Counted from the stretch's first letter, positions 1-11,345 are shown. The stretch: 64,000 nt of DNA from Clostridia bacterium (GCA_017554615.1 JAFZHY010000015.1:30622-94621), one strand, 5' to 3'. The notes: a model not told the origin generated them from the letters alone. Translations and numbers: made by a program.

Positions 1-128
1 TTATAATTATTATAAAATAAATATCAGTATATGATAAAATGTAATAAAAGACTTATCAAACCCCCTGGGAATACTGTAATCTTCCAAATACTGTTTATTT
101 TTTAAAGCATTATATTTTTTAGTTACCA

Positions 129-158
129 TTTTATACAAAATTCTTATTTTGTATAAAA
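129..158. repeat. 13-bp perfect inverted repeat near the left edge
   Basis: TTTTATACAAAAT (129-141) and its exact complement (146-158) are separated by a 4-base loop. There is no clear run of T directly after it on either strand, so it is not a textbook terminator; it could be an operator or an RNA hairpin of a gene beyond the left edge. The rest of 1-220 is AT-rich and non-coding, and I see nothing else in it. Confidence 0.5.
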
Positions 159-220
159 ACCTATATTATAAAAAAGAGTGTAAGTTATATATAATGGTGT
201 TATTCCCTTTAAAAATAATT

Positions 221-246
221 AAAAAAAAGGAGTGATTTCTCACTCC
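221..246 (-). terminator. Rho-independent terminator of rpsB-tsf
   Basis: Read leftward, GGAGTGA, a GAAA tetraloop and TCACTCC form a 7-bp perfect stem followed at once by eight T (228-221). It lies about 20 bases past the tsf stop. Confidence 0.93.
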
Positions 247-265
247 CTTTATTTTTAGTATTTAA

Positions 266-1162
266 TTATTTAATCATATTTGCAACTTCGTCAGCAAAGT
301 TATCTTCTTTCTTTTCTAAGCCTTCGCCTTTTTCAAGTCTTGCAAATGCTTTGATTTCAATTTTACCGCCAAATTCTTTTGCTTTAGCTTCAACATATTT
401 TTTAACTGATAAGTCTGGGTCTTTAACGTATTCCTGGTCAACTAAACATACTTCTTTGTAGTATTTAGCAATTCTTCCCATAACCATTTTTTCAGCAATA
501 TTTGCAGGTTTTCCTTCGTTTAATGCCTGAGCCATAAGAATTTCTTTTTCTTTTTCTACAGTTTCAGCAGGTACTTCTGACTGACAAACATATAAAGGTT
601 TAACAGCAGCAATCTGCATAGCGATATCTTTACCGAAATCAACGAAACCAGGGTTAGATGCAACGTCTGTGTCAAATAAAACAGCAACACCTATTCTTCC
701 CCCACCGTGAATATAAGTAGCAACAGAACCTTCGTATCTAACAAATCTTCTGATGTTCATATTTTCGCCGATAACTAAAATCTTTTCTCTTAATGCATCT
801 GCAACAGTGTTGTCTGCATCAAATTTTAATTCACTTAAAGCTTCAACATCTTTAGGATTTTCTTTAGCAACTATTTCAGCTAATTTAGAAACGAATTCAA
901 CAAAACTTTCGTTTTTAGCAACGAAGTCTGTTTCAGAGTTAACTTCTATTAAAGCAGCAACGTTATCGTCTCTGTAGTCAGCAACTATACCTTCAGCAGC
1001 AATTCTACCTGCTTTTTTCTGAGCTGCAGCTAAGCCTTTTTCTCTAAGGATTTCTGTAGCTTTTTCCATATCACCGTTTGCTTCTGTTAATGCTTTTTTA
1101 CAATCCATCATACCACAACCGGTAGATTCTCTTAATTCTTTAACCATAGCTGGTGTAATCAT
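266..1162 (-). CDS. tsf: Elongation factor Ts
   Basis: This is the guanine-nucleotide exchange factor that regenerates EF-Tu-GTP during cytoplasmic translation. The 298-residue length is normal. The N-terminal UBA-like domain (about residues 1-40, containing [20 protein letters not shown]) is followed by the signature [10 protein letters not shown] near residue 78, which contacts EF-Tu. The start has a GGAGG ribosome binding site. It follows rpsB after 25 bases, the usual bacterial order, and is co-transcribed with it from the promoter at 2031-2059. The terminator at 221-246 closes the operon. Confidence 0.98.
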   Translation of the reverse strand: MITPAMVKELRESTGCGMMDCKKALTEANGDMEKATEILREKGLAAAQKKAGRIAAEGIVADYRDDNVAALIEVNSETDFVAKNESFVEFVSKLAEIVAKENPKDVEALSELKFDADNTVADALREKILVIGENMNIRRFVRYEGSVATYIHGGGRIGVAVLFDTDVASNPGFVDFGKDIAMQIAAVKPLYVCQSEVPAETVEKEKEILMAQALNEGKPANIAEKMVMGRIAKYYKEVCLVDQEYVKDPDLSVKKYVEAKAKEFGGKIEIKAFARLEKGEGLEKKEDNFADEVANMIK

Positions 1163-1187
1163 AACACTAATCCTCCAATATATTTAA

Positions 1188-1919
1188 TTATTCTTCTGTA
1201 GTTTCTTCCTCTTCTTTAACTTCGATAGAAGAATCAACGCCCTGTCTGCCTTCGATAATAGCATTAGACATTGTTTCTGCAATAAGTTTAACAGCACGGA
1301 TAGCATCGTCGTTACCAGGGATAACGTAATCAACTTCGTCAGGATCACAGTTTGTATCAACGATAGCAACTACAGGAATACCTAATTTTTTAGCTTCTAA
1401 GATAGCATTTTTTTCTTTTCTTAGGTCAACAACAAATAATGCTGCTGGTAATTTTTTCATATTTTTAATACCGCCTAAGAATTTTTCTAATTTTTCTCTT
1501 TCCCCTTTTAGTTTGATAACTTCTTTTTTAGGTAAAAGATCAAATGTTCCGTCTTCTTCCATTTTTTCTAACTGGAATAATCTGTCAATTCTTTTTCTGA
1601 TAGTTTTGAAGTTTGTAAGCATACCACCTAACCATCTTGCGTTAACGTAGTACATACCTACTCTTTCAGCTTCTTCTTTGATAGCATCAGTAGCCTGTTT
1701 TTTTGTACCAACAAAAAGCACTTCTCCGCCTTCTGCTGCGATATCTCTAACAAAATCGTATGCTTCTACAATTTTCTTAACTGTTTTCTGAAGATCGATA
1801 ATGTAGATACCGTTTCTTTCTGTGAAGATGTATTCAGCCATTTTAGGGTTCCATCTTCTTGTCTGATGTCCGAAATGAACACCTGCTTCTAAAAGTTGTT
1901 TCATTGAGATTACGCTCAT
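1188..1919 (-). CDS. rpsB: 30S ribosomal protein S2
   Basis: S2 is a late-assembling small-subunit protein that helps anchor S1. The protein starts [19 protein letters not shown], and the [15 protein letters not shown] and [12 protein letters not shown] blocks typical of S2 follow. It is 243 residues with an acidic tail ([11 protein letters not shown]). An ATG at 1934 in the same frame is rejected as the start, because its own codons form the GGAGG ribosome binding site (1929-1933) of the ATG at 1919. About 105 bases of leader lie between the promoter and the start; it may carry autoregulatory structure, but I recognise no known S2-binding motif. Confidence 0.97.
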   Translation of the reverse strand: MSVISMKQLLEAGVHFGHQTRRWNPKMAEYIFTERNGIYIIDLQKTVKKIVEAYDFVRDIAAEGGEVLFVGTKKQATDAIKEEAERVGMYYVNARWLGGMLTNFKTIRKRIDRLFQLEKMEEDGTFDLLPKKEVIKLKGEREKLEKFLGGIKNMKKLPAALFVVDLRKEKNAILEAKKLGIPVVAIVDTNCDPDEVDYVIPGNDDAIRAVKLIAETMSNAIIEGRQGVDSSIEVKEEEETTEE

Positions 1920-2030
1920 GTTTTTTTCCTCCATTTTTTGGTTTTTATTTTTCCTCCGGCTTAATCATCTAATGTAAGAACCATTTAGGCACCACTTAAA
2001 TTATCATAAACCGTGCGCATTAGCCATAAT

Positions 2031-2059
2031 ATTATAACAAATATTTTTTTAAATTGCAA
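2031..2059 (-). promoter_or_regulatory. Sigma-A promoter of rpsB-tsf
   Basis: Read leftward: -35 TTGCAA (2059-2054), a 17-bp spacer, then -10 TATAAT (2036-2031). The predicted start near 2024 leaves a leader of about 105 bases before rpsB. Confidence 0.8.
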
Positions 2060-2090
2060 TAGTTTTTTTGCATTTTTTTGTAAAATTTTT

Positions 2091-2126
2091 ATATATAAAA
2101 ACCATCGCCTGATAGCAATGGTTTTA
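2091..2126 (-). terminator. Terminator after hinT
   Basis: Leftward, AACCATTGC (2124-2116) pairs with GCGATGGTT (2108-2100) with one G-U pair around a 6-base loop, followed by TTTTATATAT. The T-run is imperfect. It closes the alaS-hinT unit just before the rpsB promoter. Confidence 0.75.
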
Positions 2127-2137
2127 TAGTTTTTAAA

Positions 2138-2479
2138 TTATCCTGCAGGCCATCCTAATTCTCTTCCTGCAATTAAATGAAAATGAATGTGGAATACTGT
2201 CTGCCCTGCGTTTTTATTGCAGTTTGATATAATTCTGTATCCGTCTTCGGCTATATTTAACTGTTTTGCTATTTTCTTGACTGCTATAAATATTTTACCG
2301 ATAAGTTCTATGTCAGTTTCTTCAATATCATTTATTGTGCTTATATGTTTTTTAGGGATAATAAGCACATGGACAGGTGCTGTCGGGCTTATATCATTAA
2401 AAGCATATACATATTCATCTTCATAAACTTTTTGTGATGGTATTTCGCCATTTATAATTTTGCAAAATAGACAGTCCAT
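2138..2479 (-). CDS. hinT: HIT-family purine nucleoside phosphoramidase (HinT-like)
   Basis: HIT proteins hydrolyse nucleoside phosphoramidates and acyl-adenylates such as aminoacyl-AMP. The protein is 113 residues, opens with CLFCKIINGEIPS and carries the catalytic HxHxHxx motif as HIHFHLI near residue 98. The ribosome binding site AAAGGA lies inside the last codons of alaS, so it is very likely translationally coupled. That context suits a role in clearing leaked aminoacyl adenylates, although this link is inference. Confidence 0.93.
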   Translation of the reverse strand: MDCLFCKIINGEIPSQKVYEDEYVYAFNDISPTAPVHVLIIPKKHISTINDIEETDIELIGKIFIAVKKIAKQLNIAEDGYRIISNCNKNAGQTVFHIHFHLIAGRELGWPAG

Positions 2480-2484
2480 ATTTA

Positions 2485-5136
2485 TTATCCTTTCACTTGT
2501 TCAGATATAATATCATAGGAAGAATTAAGAGCAGATTCTATTTTATCTTTGTCTTTTCCTCCGCCCTGAGCCATATCAGGTTTTCCTCCTCCTGAACCTC
2601 CGGCAATACTTGTAACATCCTTTATGATTTTACCACAGTGAACGCCTTTCTCAAGAGCAGATTTTGTAGCACTTGCAAGGAACATAATCTTTTCGTCTTC
2701 TATTCCGCAAAGTACAGCAACTGCTGCTTCATTTGAAAGTTTTTCTTTTATAGCATCGCTTAATGAACGAAGACCGCTCACGCTTAAATTATCCTGTGAG
2801 GAAATTATAACTTTAACACCGTTAATTTCTTTATAATCATCAATTAAATCATTTACAGCGTTTTTAGAAAGTTTCTGGCGTAAAGATTCAATAGTCTGTT
2901 TATTTTCCTTGTTTTCAGATAATAATGCGTTTATTTTATCAGGTAAATCAAAAGTATTATTTATTTTGATTATTCTTGCAGTTTCATTTAAAACTTTTAG
3001 GTTATCATTAAAGAAGTTTAAGAAGTTTATACCTGTTGCCGCTTCAATTCTTCTTACACCTGCTGCAACTCCGCTTTCAGATAAAATCTTAAAGAAGCCA
3101 ATCTGAGAAGTATTTGTAAGATGAGTTCCACCACAGAATTCTTTAGAAAAATCTCCCATAGATACAACTCTTACAGTTTCACCGTATTTTTCTCCAAAAA
3201 GAGCCATAGCGCCTGATTTTTTTGCTTCCTCAATATTCATTACTTTGCAGTTTATATCAAGACATTCTAAAATCTTAAGGTTAACAATTTTTTCAACCTT
3301 TTTAATTTCGTCATCTCTCATAGCCTCAAAGTGAGAAAAGTCAAATCTTAATCTGTCGGCTGATACAAAGGAACCTGCCTGATTAACATGGTCGCCTAAG
3401 ACTGATTTTAGCGCTTTCTGAAGCAAATGAGTAGCAGAGTGGTTTCTTGCTGTTGACATTCTTAAATCTTTGTTAACCTCTAATTTAACTGTGTCGCCAA
3501 CGCATATCATTCCTTTTGTAAGTTTTACGATATGCCCTATTTTTCCTTCAGAATATTTTATTGTATCAGTAACATAAGCTTCGCCTTTTTCATATGAAAT
3601 TAAGCCTGTATCCCCTGCCTGACCTCCGCTTTCGCCATAGAAAACAGTTTTGTCAGTAATTATAATGGCTTCTTCATCTGAAATTAATTCGTCTAATTTT
3701 TCGCCTTCTTTAAGAATCGCAATAATTTTTGCATCACAAACTAAATTGTCGTATCCTATAAATTCACAGTTGTTTAGTTCTTTTAGCATTTTTGCAATAT
3801 CACTTTCCCAGCCAAGAGTAGATGTATCCCCTCTTGCGTTCTGAGATTGTTCTCTTTGCTTTTTCATTTCTTTTTTATATGTTTCTTCATCAACTTCAAA
3901 AGAATTTTCATTCATTATTTCTTTTGTTAAATCAAGTGGGAAACCATATGTATCGTGAAGTTTAAAAGCAGTTTCTCCGTCAAGAACTGTTTTGTTGTTC
4001 TTCTTCATATCTTCTATAATATCTGCAAGTAATAGCATACCTGAGTCAATAGTCTTATAGAATTTCTTTTCTTCAACACTTATAATTTTTTTGATATATT
4101 CCTGATTGTCATAAAGTTCGCTGTATGCATCTTTTGACTGAGAGATAACAACATCTGCAAGGTCGGTTAAGAACATATCTTTTATGCCTAAAAGTTTACC
4201 GTGTCTTGCTGCTCTTCTAAGTAGTCTTCTTAATACATATCCTCTGCCTTCATTAGACGGTATAACACCGTCGCTTATCATAAAGGTTGTACTTCTTATA
4301 TGGTCGGTAATAACACGGATGGAAATATCATCTTTTGCATTTTCACCGTATGTTTTACCACTGATTTTACATACAGTATCAAGAATACTTCTTATTGTGT
4401 CAACTTCAAATAGATTGTTTACGCCCTGCATAATAACAGCAAGTCTTTCAAGACCCATACCTGTATCGATATTAGGTTTTGCAAGTCTGTTATAATTTCC
4501 GTTTTCATCTTTATCAAACTGAGTAAATACAAGATTCCAGAATTCAACAAATCTGTCGCAGTCGCATCCTATTTTACAGTCAGGCTTGCCACAACCACAT
4601 TCAACGCCACGGTCAAAATATATTTCAGAACATGGTCCGCAAGGGCCCTGGCCTATTTCCCAGAAGTTATCTTCTTTTCCCATTCTTACAATTCTTTCAG
4701 GGGCAACTCCAACTTTCTTTGACCATATATCAAATGCTTCATCATCATCAAGATATATTGTTACCCATAGTTTATCAACCGGCATTTTCATAACTTTTGT
4801 TATAAATTCCCATGCCCACTGGGTAGCCTCTTCTTTAAAGTAATCTCCAAAAGAGAAGTTACCAAGCATTTCAAAAAATGTACCGTGTCTTGCAGTTTTA
4901 CCAACATTTTCGATATCCGGTGTTCTTATACATTTCTGACAAGTTGTAACTCTTGTTTTAGGAGGAACTTCTTCCCCTGTAAAATATTTCTTTAAAGGCG
5001 CCATACCTGCATTGATTAAAAGTAATGACGGATCGTTATTTGGCACCAGTGAAAAACTTTTCATCTTAAGATGACCTTTGCTTTCGAAAAACTTAAGATA
5101 TTCTTCTCTGATTTGATTAAGTCCTAATTTTTCCAT
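2485..5136 (-). CDS. alaS: Alanyl-tRNA synthetase
   Basis: This class II enzyme charges tRNA-Ala with alanine. It is 883 residues from the ATG at 5136. That start has AGGAG eight bases upstream and gives the conserved beginning MEKLGLNQIREEYLKFFESK; an ATG 11 codons earlier has no such site. The aminoacylation core is N-terminal. The editing domain carries the zinc ligands HSATH (about residue 567) and CGGTH (about 670), and the C-terminal C-Ala domain ends in the glycine-rich GGSGGGKPDMAQGGG. No T-box leader fits in the 66 bases before it, so it probably depends on the upstream yaiI/uvr cluster or a weak local promoter. Confidence 0.98.
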   Translation of the reverse strand: MEKLGLNQIREEYLKFFESKGHLKMKSFSLVPNNDPSLLLINAGMAPLKKYFTGEEVPPKTRVTTCQKCIRTPDIENVGKTARHGTFFEMLGNFSFGDYFKEEATQWAWEFITKVMKMPVDKLWVTIYLDDDEAFDIWSKKVGVAPERIVRMGKEDNFWEIGQGPCGPCSEIYFDRGVECGCGKPDCKIGCDCDRFVEFWNLVFTQFDKDENGNYNRLAKPNIDTGMGLERLAVIMQGVNNLFEVDTIRSILDTVCKISGKTYGENAKDDISIRVITDHIRSTTFMISDGVIPSNEGRGYVLRRLLRRAARHGKLLGIKDMFLTDLADVVISQSKDAYSELYDNQEYIKKIISVEEKKFYKTIDSGMLLLADIIEDMKKNNKTVLDGETAFKLHDTYGFPLDLTKEIMNENSFEVDEETYKKEMKKQREQSQNARGDTSTLGWESDIAKMLKELNNCEFIGYDNLVCDAKIIAILKEGEKLDELISDEEAIIITDKTVFYGESGGQAGDTGLISYEKGEAYVTDTIKYSEGKIGHIVKLTKGMICVGDTVKLEVNKDLRMSTARNHSATHLLQKALKSVLGDHVNQAGSFVSADRLRFDFSHFEAMRDDEIKKVEKIVNLKILECLDINCKVMNIEEAKKSGAMALFGEKYGETVRVVSMGDFSKEFCGGTHLTNTSQIGFFKILSESGVAAGVRRIEAATGINFLNFFNDNLKVLNETARIIKINNTFDLPDKINALLSENKENKQTIESLRQKLSKNAVNDLIDDYKEINGVKVIISSQDNLSVSGLRSLSDAIKEKLSNEAAVAVLCGIEDEKIMFLASATKSALEKGVHCGKIIKDVTSIAGGSGGGKPDMAQGGGKDKDKIESALNSSYDIISEQVKG

Positions 5137-5202
5137 ATGTAAAACTCCTTTTATACTATAAACTGCCATATTTAAACATTCTATCTTATTATAATACTAT
5201 AA

Positions 5203-5640
5203 TTAAATATATTTTTCAATAAGATTTTCAAGATTTTTAATAAATTCATCATCGCATTTTTTGTTTCTCTTGGACGGGCCTTTAAGCCTCACACCGCTCA
5301 TTCTTAATTTTTTTGCAGTATGCCTTTGATTAAGAAGGGATAATATATTTGTATCGTCAAATATTATTCCGTTCTGATTTATCGGTAATGCACCTTTTGC
5401 AAGACACATCGCTGCAAGACCATAGTCCTGAGTAACAACAATATCTTCTTTTGAAATTTTATTTACAAGGTAAAAATCTACACTGTCATTACCTTTAGAA
5501 ACTGTTATTGTTTCAATATCCTTAATATTAAAACTATGTGATGTATCGCATATTATAATACATTCTAAATTATATTTCTTTGCAATTTTACAAGTAATAT
5601 TTACAACGGGACAACCGTCTGCATCAATAAATAATTTCAT
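5203..5640 (-). CDS. YaiI/YqxD (UPF0178, DUF188) family protein
   Basis: This is a small conserved protein of unknown biochemical role; the family has a PIN/NYN-nuclease-like fold. The signature MKLFIDADGCPVV opens the protein. Further on come VVTQDYGLAAMCLAKGA, GALPINQNG and RHTAKKLRMSGVRLKGPSKR, all typical of the family. Starting at the ATG at 5640 gives 145 residues; a TTG two codons upstream is also open. It overlaps the end of the preceding sanA-like gene by 17 bases, which suggests coupled translation. I infer no specific function. Confidence 0.9.
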   Translation of the reverse strand: MKLFIDADGCPVVNITCKIAKKYNLECIIICDTSHSFNIKDIETITVSKGNDSVDFYLVNKISKEDIVVTQDYGLAAMCLAKGALPINQNGIIFDDTNILSLLNQRHTAKKLRMSGVRLKGPSKRNKKCDDEFIKNLENLIEKYI

Positions 5641-6280
5641 ATTCAATCTTCTTAGTCAGTTTATTTAATTTGTTTATATCGTTATCCATAATTTCACACA
5701 GTATAAACGCTTTTACTCTTGCTAAAAATTCCCTTTTATTCTGTTGTTTTAAATTTTCGCCTGAATAATTATCGCATGAAACTCCATATGCGTTTATCCC
5801 TAATTTTTCTGCATAATACAATGCTCTTTTAAGATGTTGCTCATGAGTAACAAATATAGCATTATTAAGGTTAACATTTTCCTTAAGACCTTCCACAGAA
5901 TTAAAAGTGTCTATTCCTAAATGGTCCATAATAATTTTATTTTCGTCTATACCTGAATTAACAAGATAATCTTTCATTGCTTTTACTTCATTGTAATCAT
6001 TTGTTGAGTGGTCGCCCGATACAATTATTTTTTCGCATTTTTTATTATTATAAAGTTCAATAGCCTTATTTAACCTTTGGGAAAGAGTGAAAGACACTTC
6101 ATTTCCCTGAACTGACGCTCCAAAGACGAGCAGATATTCACTCTCTGGAACATCATAAGAATTTTTTATATATTTTTCGCCGGTTTTTAACACATGAACA
6201 TTAGCATAAATCAGAAAAAGGAAAAACACAGTAATTAAAGAAAGGATAGTTATTACAGTTGTTTTTAATAGTTTTTTCAT
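5624..6280 (-). CDS. SanA/YdcF (DUF218) family membrane-anchored protein
   Basis: The protein is 218 residues, with one N-terminal membrane segment (about residues 5-25) and a DUF218 domain outside. Visible family marks are YLLVFGASVQGNEVS, LSQRLNKAIELYN, KIIVSGDHSTNDYNEV and FVTHEQHLKRALYYAEKLG. Relatives such as SanA, ElyC and YdcF are linked to envelope integrity or lipid-carrier metabolism in other bacteria; here the role is unknown. The ATG at 6280 is preferred because AGGTG sits 6 bases before it; the GTG three codons upstream overlaps that site. It starts 10 bases after the uvrA stop, so it is part of the same operon. Confidence 0.88.
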   Translation of the reverse strand: MKKLLKTTVITILSLITVFFLFLIYANVHVLKTGEKYIKNSYDVPESEYLLVFGASVQGNEVSFTLSQRLNKAIELYNNKKCEKIIVSGDHSTNDYNEVKAMKDYLVNSGIDENKIIMDHLGIDTFNSVEGLKENVNLNNAIFVTHEQHLKRALYYAEKLGINAYGVSCDNYSGENLKQQNKREFLARVKAFILCEIMDNDINKLNKLTKKIEYEIIY

Positions 6281-6289
6281 TATACGCAC

Positions 6290-9106
6290 CTATTTTAAAT
6301 ATTTTAAAAGATATTTTCCTGTATAAGATTTTTTATTTTTTGCAACTTCTTCAGGAGTTCCCTGCGCTACAATCTTACCGCCTTTATTTCCTCCCTCAGG
6401 ACCTAAATCAACTATATAATCGGCAGTTTTGATAACATCTAAATTATGTTCAATAACTATAATTGTATTTCCGTTTTCTGTTAATTTCTGCAAAACATCA
6501 ATCAGTTTTTTTACATCGTCTGTATGAAGACCTGTGGTAGGTTCATCAAGTACATAGATTGTTTTACCTGTTGATTTTTTTGAAAGTTCTGTTGCAAGTT
6601 TAATTCTCTGGGCTTCTCCTCCTGATAAAGTTGTGGAAGGTTGCCCGAGTTTAATATACGAAAGCCCTACATCTTTTAACACTTCAAGTTTTCTTTTTAT
6701 TTTAGGGATATTTTCAAAGAATGATATTCCCTCTTCTACTGTCATATCGAGAACTTCGTATATATTTTTATCTTTATATTTTATATCAAGAGTTTCTCTG
6801 TTATATCTTTTTCCTTTACATACATCACAAGGAATAGTTACATCTGCAAGAAAATGCATTTCAATACTTACTACACCGTCTCCCTGACAAGCCTCACATC
6901 TTCCGCCTTTTACATTAAAACTGAATCTTCCTGCATCGTATCCTTTAAGCCTTGCTTCCAAAGTTGATGCAAACACTTCTCTTATATCAGAAAATACTCC
7001 CGTATAAGTTGCAGGGTTTGAACGTGGAGTTCTGCCTATCGGAGATTGGTCGATATTAATAATTTTATCTAAATTTTCAATACCTTTTATATCTTCAAAA
7101 TCTCCGCCCCTTATTCTTGCACCGTTTAAAATATGCGCAAGTTCTCTGTAAAGAATCTGATTTATTAGTGAACTTTTACCAGAGCCTGATACTCCTGTAA
7201 CAGCGCATAAACAGCCTAAAGGAAATTTTACATTGATATTTTTTAAATTATTTTCTTTAGCGCCTGTTATTTCAAGGAAATTTCCGTTTCCTTTTCTTCT
7301 TTTTTCAGGGACATCTATTTTTAACTTGCCTGTTAAATATTTTGCAGTTACAGATTTTTTGCTTTTCTTGATTTCTTCAATAGTTCCCTGTGCTACTATT
7401 TCTCCCCCATGGATACCTGCTCCCGGACCGATATCAACAATATAGTCAGCATTTTTTATAGTATCTTCATCATGCTCAACAACAATTAAGGTATTGCCTA
7501 AATCTCTTAATTTTTTTAAAGTGGCAAGAAGCCTGTCGTTATCTCTTTGATGAAGACCGATACTTGGTTCGTCCAATATATAAAGTACCCCCATAAGCGA
7601 TGAGCCAATCTGGGTTGCAAGACGAATTCTTTGCGCTTCTCCGCCTGATAAAGTACCTGCACTTCTTGATAATGTAAGATATTCTAAACCGACATCCTTT
7701 AAAAAGTAAAGTCTTTCTTTAATTTCTTTTATCAGTAAATGTGCAATTTTTTCTTCTCTTTCATTTAATTTTAAGTTATCAAAAAAATCAAGTAACTCGC
7801 CTATTGTATATTTTGTTATCTGTGCTATGTTTTTGTCTGACACAGTAACTGATAAGGCTTCGGGTTTTAATCTTGTTCCGTCGCAAAAATGGCAGTCTGC
7901 CTTAGTCATCAATGATTCAATATCATTTCTTATCCAGTTTGATTTTGTTTCCTTATATCTTCTTTCAAGGTTATTTATGACCCCTTCAAAATCTCCCATG
8001 AATTTTCCGCCACCATATTTTTTCTTATAGGTCATTTCGTATTTAACGCCTTTTGTACCGTATAAAATAACATCAATGGCTTCTTTGGATAAATTTTTAA
8101 TAGGTTCATCAAGAGAAAAGTTATATTTCTTTGAAAGCCCTAAATAATACATATCTGCCATGGTATCTTCGCCTTTAAAATTCCAGCCGTTTGCGTTTAT
8201 ACCGCCCTCACGGATAGAAAGTTCTTTATTTAAGATATAATTTTTATCTATCTTCATTAAATGGCCAAGACCACCGCATTCAGGACATGCTCCCATAGGG
8301 TTGTTAAACGAAAACATTCTCGGAGATAACTCTTCAATGCTTATATTACAATCAGGACATGCGTAATTTAAAGAATAACTGTAATCTTTATCATCTATTT
8401 TATGAATTATAACTATACCGTCTGAAAGAGAGGTTGCAGTTTCAATAGAATCAGTAAGTCTTGCTTTGATTTCTTCTTTTACTATAAGACGGTCTATAAC
8501 TATTTCAATATTATGTTTTTTATTTCTGTCAAGTTTAATTTCTTCGGATAATTCGTATATATCACCGTTGACTCTTACACGCACATATCCGCTTTTTTTT
8601 GCATTTTCAAATACTTTTTGATGTTCGCCTTTTCTGCCTCTTACAATTGGCGCTAAGACTAAAATTTTGCTTCCCACACCATAATTTATAACTGCATCTG
8701 TAATCTGATCAATAGTTTGTTGCTTGATTTCTTTTTTACAGTTAGGACAATGTGGAACTCCTATTCTTGCATATAGAACTCTTAAATAGTCGTATATTTC
8801 TGTAACTGTACCCACTGTTGAACGAGGGTTTCTGCCTGTGGTTTTCTGGTCAATGGAAATTGCAGGAGATAAACCTTCTATTTTTTCTACATCGGGTTTT
8901 TCCATCTGCCCTAAAAACATTCGTGCATAAGAAGACAAGGACTCAACATATCGTCTTTGCCCCTCTGCATAAATTGTATCAAACGCAAGTGAACTTTTGC
9001 CTGAGCCTGAAAGTCCGGTAAAAACAACAAGTTTATCTCTCGGAATTTCCAATGATACATTTTTAAGGTTATGTTCTTTTGCTCCTTTAATAATAATTTT
9101 TTCCAT
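6290..9106 (-). CDS. uvrA: Excinuclease ABC subunit A
   Basis: UvrA is the damage-recognition ATPase of nucleotide excision repair and loads UvrB. The 938-residue length is standard. Two ABC modules are clear: Walker [14 protein letters not shown] (about residue 31) and [13 protein letters not shown] (about 640), and signatures [12 protein letters not shown] and [12 protein letters not shown]. Zinc-finger cysteines are seen as CPNC, CPDC...CPECGG and CEAC...CDVCKG. It begins 9 bases after the uvrB stop with an AAGGAG site. No LexA box was found before the uvrB-uvrA pair. Confidence 0.99.
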   Translation of the reverse strand: MEKIIIKGAKEHNLKNVSLEIPRDKLVVFTGLSGSGKSSLAFDTIYAEGQRRYVESLSSYARMFLGQMEKPDVEKIEGLSPAISIDQKTTGRNPRSTVGTVTEIYDYLRVLYARIGVPHCPNCKKEIKQQTIDQITDAVINYGVGSKILVLAPIVRGRKGEHQKVFENAKKSGYVRVRVNGDIYELSEEIKLDRNKKHNIEIVIDRLIVKEEIKARLTDSIETATSLSDGIVIIHKIDDKDYSYSLNYACPDCNISIEELSPRMFSFNNPMGACPECGGLGHLMKIDKNYILNKELSIREGGINANGWNFKGEDTMADMYYLGLSKKYNFSLDEPIKNLSKEAIDVILYGTKGVKYEMTYKKKYGGGKFMGDFEGVINNLERRYKETKSNWIRNDIESLMTKADCHFCDGTRLKPEALSVTVSDKNIAQITKYTIGELLDFFDNLKLNEREEKIAHLLIKEIKERLYFLKDVGLEYLTLSRSAGTLSGGEAQRIRLATQIGSSLMGVLYILDEPSIGLHQRDNDRLLATLKKLRDLGNTLIVVEHDEDTIKNADYIVDIGPGAGIHGGEIVAQGTIEEIKKSKKSVTAKYLTGKLKIDVPEKRRKGNGNFLEITGAKENNLKNINVKFPLGCLCAVTGVSGSGKSSLINQILYRELAHILNGARIRGGDFEDIKGIENLDKIINIDQSPIGRTPRSNPATYTGVFSDIREVFASTLEARLKGYDAGRFSFNVKGGRCEACQGDGVVSIEMHFLADVTIPCDVCKGKRYNRETLDIKYKDKNIYEVLDMTVEEGISFFENIPKIKRKLEVLKDVGLSYIKLGQPSTTLSGGEAQRIKLATELSKKSTGKTIYVLDEPTTGLHTDDVKKLIDVLQKLTENGNTIIVIEHNLDVIKTADYIVDLGPEGGNKGGKIVAQGTPEEVAKNKKSYTGKYLLKYLK

Positions 9107-9115
9107 TGTTTCTCC

Positions 9116-11056
9116 TTATTTTTTAAGTTCTTCTATTTTATCTCTTAATTTGGCAGCAGTTTCAAAATCTAAATTTTTTGCAGCATCCATCATCATTTCA
9201 GTTAATTCCTGAATGGTTAAGGTAATATCTTTTTTAGACTTTTTATTGATATTTTCTTTAATTGGTTTAGTTATTTCGATTATTTCTTTAATAGATTTTG
9301 ATACTGATTTCGGAGTAATATTATTTGATTTGTTATATTTATCCTGAATTTTTCTTCTTCTGTTGGTTTCGTTAATAGCATTACTCATAGAGTCGGTAAT
9401 TCTGTCGGCATACATAATTACCTTGCCTGATACATTCCTTGCTGCACGGCCTATTGTCTGGATAAGGGATGTTTCTGAACGCAAAAATCCCTCTTTATCT
9501 GCATCAAGGATAGCAATAAGCGATACTTCAGGAATATCAAGACCTTCTCTTAATAAATTTATGCCGATTAAAACATCAAATTCGCCCAGTCTTAAATCTC
9601 TTATAATTTCCATTCTTTCTATTGTATCAATATCCGAATGAAGATACCTTACCTTTATTCCTGACTTTAAGTAAAAGTCGGTTAAATCTTCTGCCATTCT
9701 TTTGGTAAGTGTAGTTATAAGCACACGGTTTCCTGAATCAATAGTCTTTCGTATTTCAGACTGCAAATGATCAATCTGCCCTTTTGTCGGTACAACTTCT
9801 ATTACAGGGTCTAACAGCCCTGTCGGTCTTATAACCTGTTCGGCAGTTACACTTGATAATTCATATTCAAGTTTTCCGGGTGTTGCAGATACAAAAACTG
9901 CCTGATTTATCTTACTCATAAATTCGTCAAAGTTAAGAGGACGGTTATCATATGCAGAAGGTAATCTAAAGCCATACTGTACAAGAGAGTCTTTCCTTGC
10001 CCTGTCTCCTGCATACATTCCTCTTACCTGAGGCAATGTAACATGAGATTCGTCTACAAAAAGTAAAAAATCATCAGGAAAATAGTCCATAAGAGTATAA
10101 GGGCAACTTCCTGCTTCTCTTCCGCTTATATGTCTTGAATAGTTTTCAATGCCCTGGCAAAATCCTATCTGCCCGAGCATTTCAAGGTCATAGTTTGTTC
10201 TTTGTGCTATTCTTTGTGCTTCTAAAAGCATTCCTTCTTTTTCAAAGTATCTTATTCTATCTTCAAGTTCCTGCTCTATGGTTTTTATTGCCCTTTTCAT
10301 TTTTTCACTCGATGTAACATAATGAGATGCAGGGAAAATTGCAGCATGAGTTAATTCGCCTAAAATTTCGCCTGTAAGAGGGTCAACAGATAATATTTTT
10401 TCTATTTCATCTCCAAAGAACTCTATTCTCATTATATTTTCATTTGTATTGGCAGGAAATACATCTAAAGTATCCCCTTTTACTCTGAACTTCCCTCTTG
10501 AAAAATCATAATCGTTTCTTTCATATTGAATTTCTACTAATTTTTTTAATATTTCATCCCTGTCTTTAACCATACCAGGTCTTAATGATACTACAAGATC
10601 TGTATAATCTTCAGGATCTCCTAACCCATAAATGCAAGAAACAGATGCAACTATTATAACATCCTTTCTTTCAAAAAGCGAAATTGTTGCAGAGTGTCTT
10701 AATTTATCAATTTCATCATTTATAGATGAGTCTTTTTCAATATAAGTGTCAGTATTTGCTATATATGCTTCGGGCTGATAATAATCATAATAAGATACAA
10801 AATATTCAACAGCATTTTCAGGGAAAAAAGACTTAAATTCACTGCATAACTGCGCAGCAAGTGTTTTATTATGCGCTAAAACCAATGTAGGTTTATTTAC
10901 CTTTTCAATTATTTTAGCCATTGTATAAGTTTTTCCTGAACCTGTTACACCTAAAAGTGTCTGAAATTTATTATTATTTTTTATGCTGTTAACAAGCGTT
11001 TCTATCGCTTGTGGTTGGTCTCCGCAGGGAGAATAATCTGATTTTAATTTAAACAT
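9116..11056 (-). CDS. uvrB: Excinuclease ABC subunit B
   Basis: UvrB is the helicase-like damage-verification subunit of UvrABC. It is 646 residues. Walker A is [13 protein letters not shown] (about residue 35), the DNA-clamping beta-hairpin contains [11 protein letters not shown], the DEAD-like box is DESHV, motif VI is QTIGRAARN, and a C-terminal UVR domain ends [11 protein letters not shown], which binds UvrC. It is first in the leftward run uvrB-uvrA-sanA-like-yaiI. AAGGA lies 10 bases before the start. I could not identify a convincing promoter in the upstream gap. Confidence 0.99.
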   Translation of the reverse strand: MFKLKSDYSPCGDQPQAIETLVNSIKNNNKFQTLLGVTGSGKTYTMAKIIEKVNKPTLVLAHNKTLAAQLCSEFKSFFPENAVEYFVSYYDYYQPEAYIANTDTYIEKDSSINDEIDKLRHSATISLFERKDVIIVASVSCIYGLGDPEDYTDLVVSLRPGMVKDRDEILKKLVEIQYERNDYDFSRGKFRVKGDTLDVFPANTNENIMRIEFFGDEIEKILSVDPLTGEILGELTHAAIFPASHYVTSSEKMKRAIKTIEQELEDRIRYFEKEGMLLEAQRIAQRTNYDLEMLGQIGFCQGIENYSRHISGREAGSCPYTLMDYFPDDFLLFVDESHVTLPQVRGMYAGDRARKDSLVQYGFRLPSAYDNRPLNFDEFMSKINQAVFVSATPGKLEYELSSVTAEQVIRPTGLLDPVIEVVPTKGQIDHLQSEIRKTIDSGNRVLITTLTKRMAEDLTDFYLKSGIKVRYLHSDIDTIERMEIIRDLRLGEFDVLIGINLLREGLDIPEVSLIAILDADKEGFLRSETSLIQTIGRAARNVSGKVIMYADRITDSMSNAINETNRRRKIQDKYNKSNNITPKSVSKSIKEIIEITKPIKENINKKSKKDITLTIQELTEMMMDAAKNLDFETAAKLRDKIEELKK

Positions 11057-11167
11057 TTTTTAAAATTCCTTGTTTTAAATAATATTAGTATTATTTTGAG
11101 ATTCTTATTATGATATATTCAGTAAATATAAAAAGTAGTGTTTAAAAAATATATGTTCTTCCTTTTT

Positions 11168-11197
11168 AAAGGCATCCCCTCAAGGAGATGCCTCTTT
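11168..11197. repeat. Hairpin repeat of the GGCATC...GATGCC type
   Basis: GGCATC and GATGCC enclose CCCTCAAGGA, which pairs further (CC/GG) after one mismatch, and AAA/TTT flank the stem. Its layout closely resembles the hairpin at 17620-17647 (GAGGCACC...GGTGCCTC around a CCTTAAGG core), so both look like copies of one dispersed intergenic repeat. The remaining bases of the 11057-11345 gap are AT-rich and I see no gene in them. Confidence 0.6.
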
Positions 11198-11345
11198 GAA
11201 ATCCCGTTATCTTCAACTTCTTTCATAATAAATATTTATATCTATTATGAAATATCAAGTATTCAGGTTATCTTTATGTATTTATTATATAATACAGATA
11301 CAATATTTTCAAGTATTTTAATATATTGTTACAAATAAATTCGTA

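Noticed and set aside
1184..1369. Second minus-strand frame overlapping rpsB
   Set aside because: It lies entirely within rpsB in another frame and has low-complexity composition.
5137..5202. T-box leader of alaS
   Set aside because: The 66-base gap is too short and has no T-box sequence.
11138..11338. Open frame of 66 codons on the plus strand upstream of copA
   Set aside because: It runs across the hairpin repeat, has low-complexity hydrophobic content and no ribosome binding site.
11057..11345. SOS box in front of uvrB-uvrA
   Set aside because: Only a half site (GTTC near 11155) was found; no GAAC-N4-GTTC.
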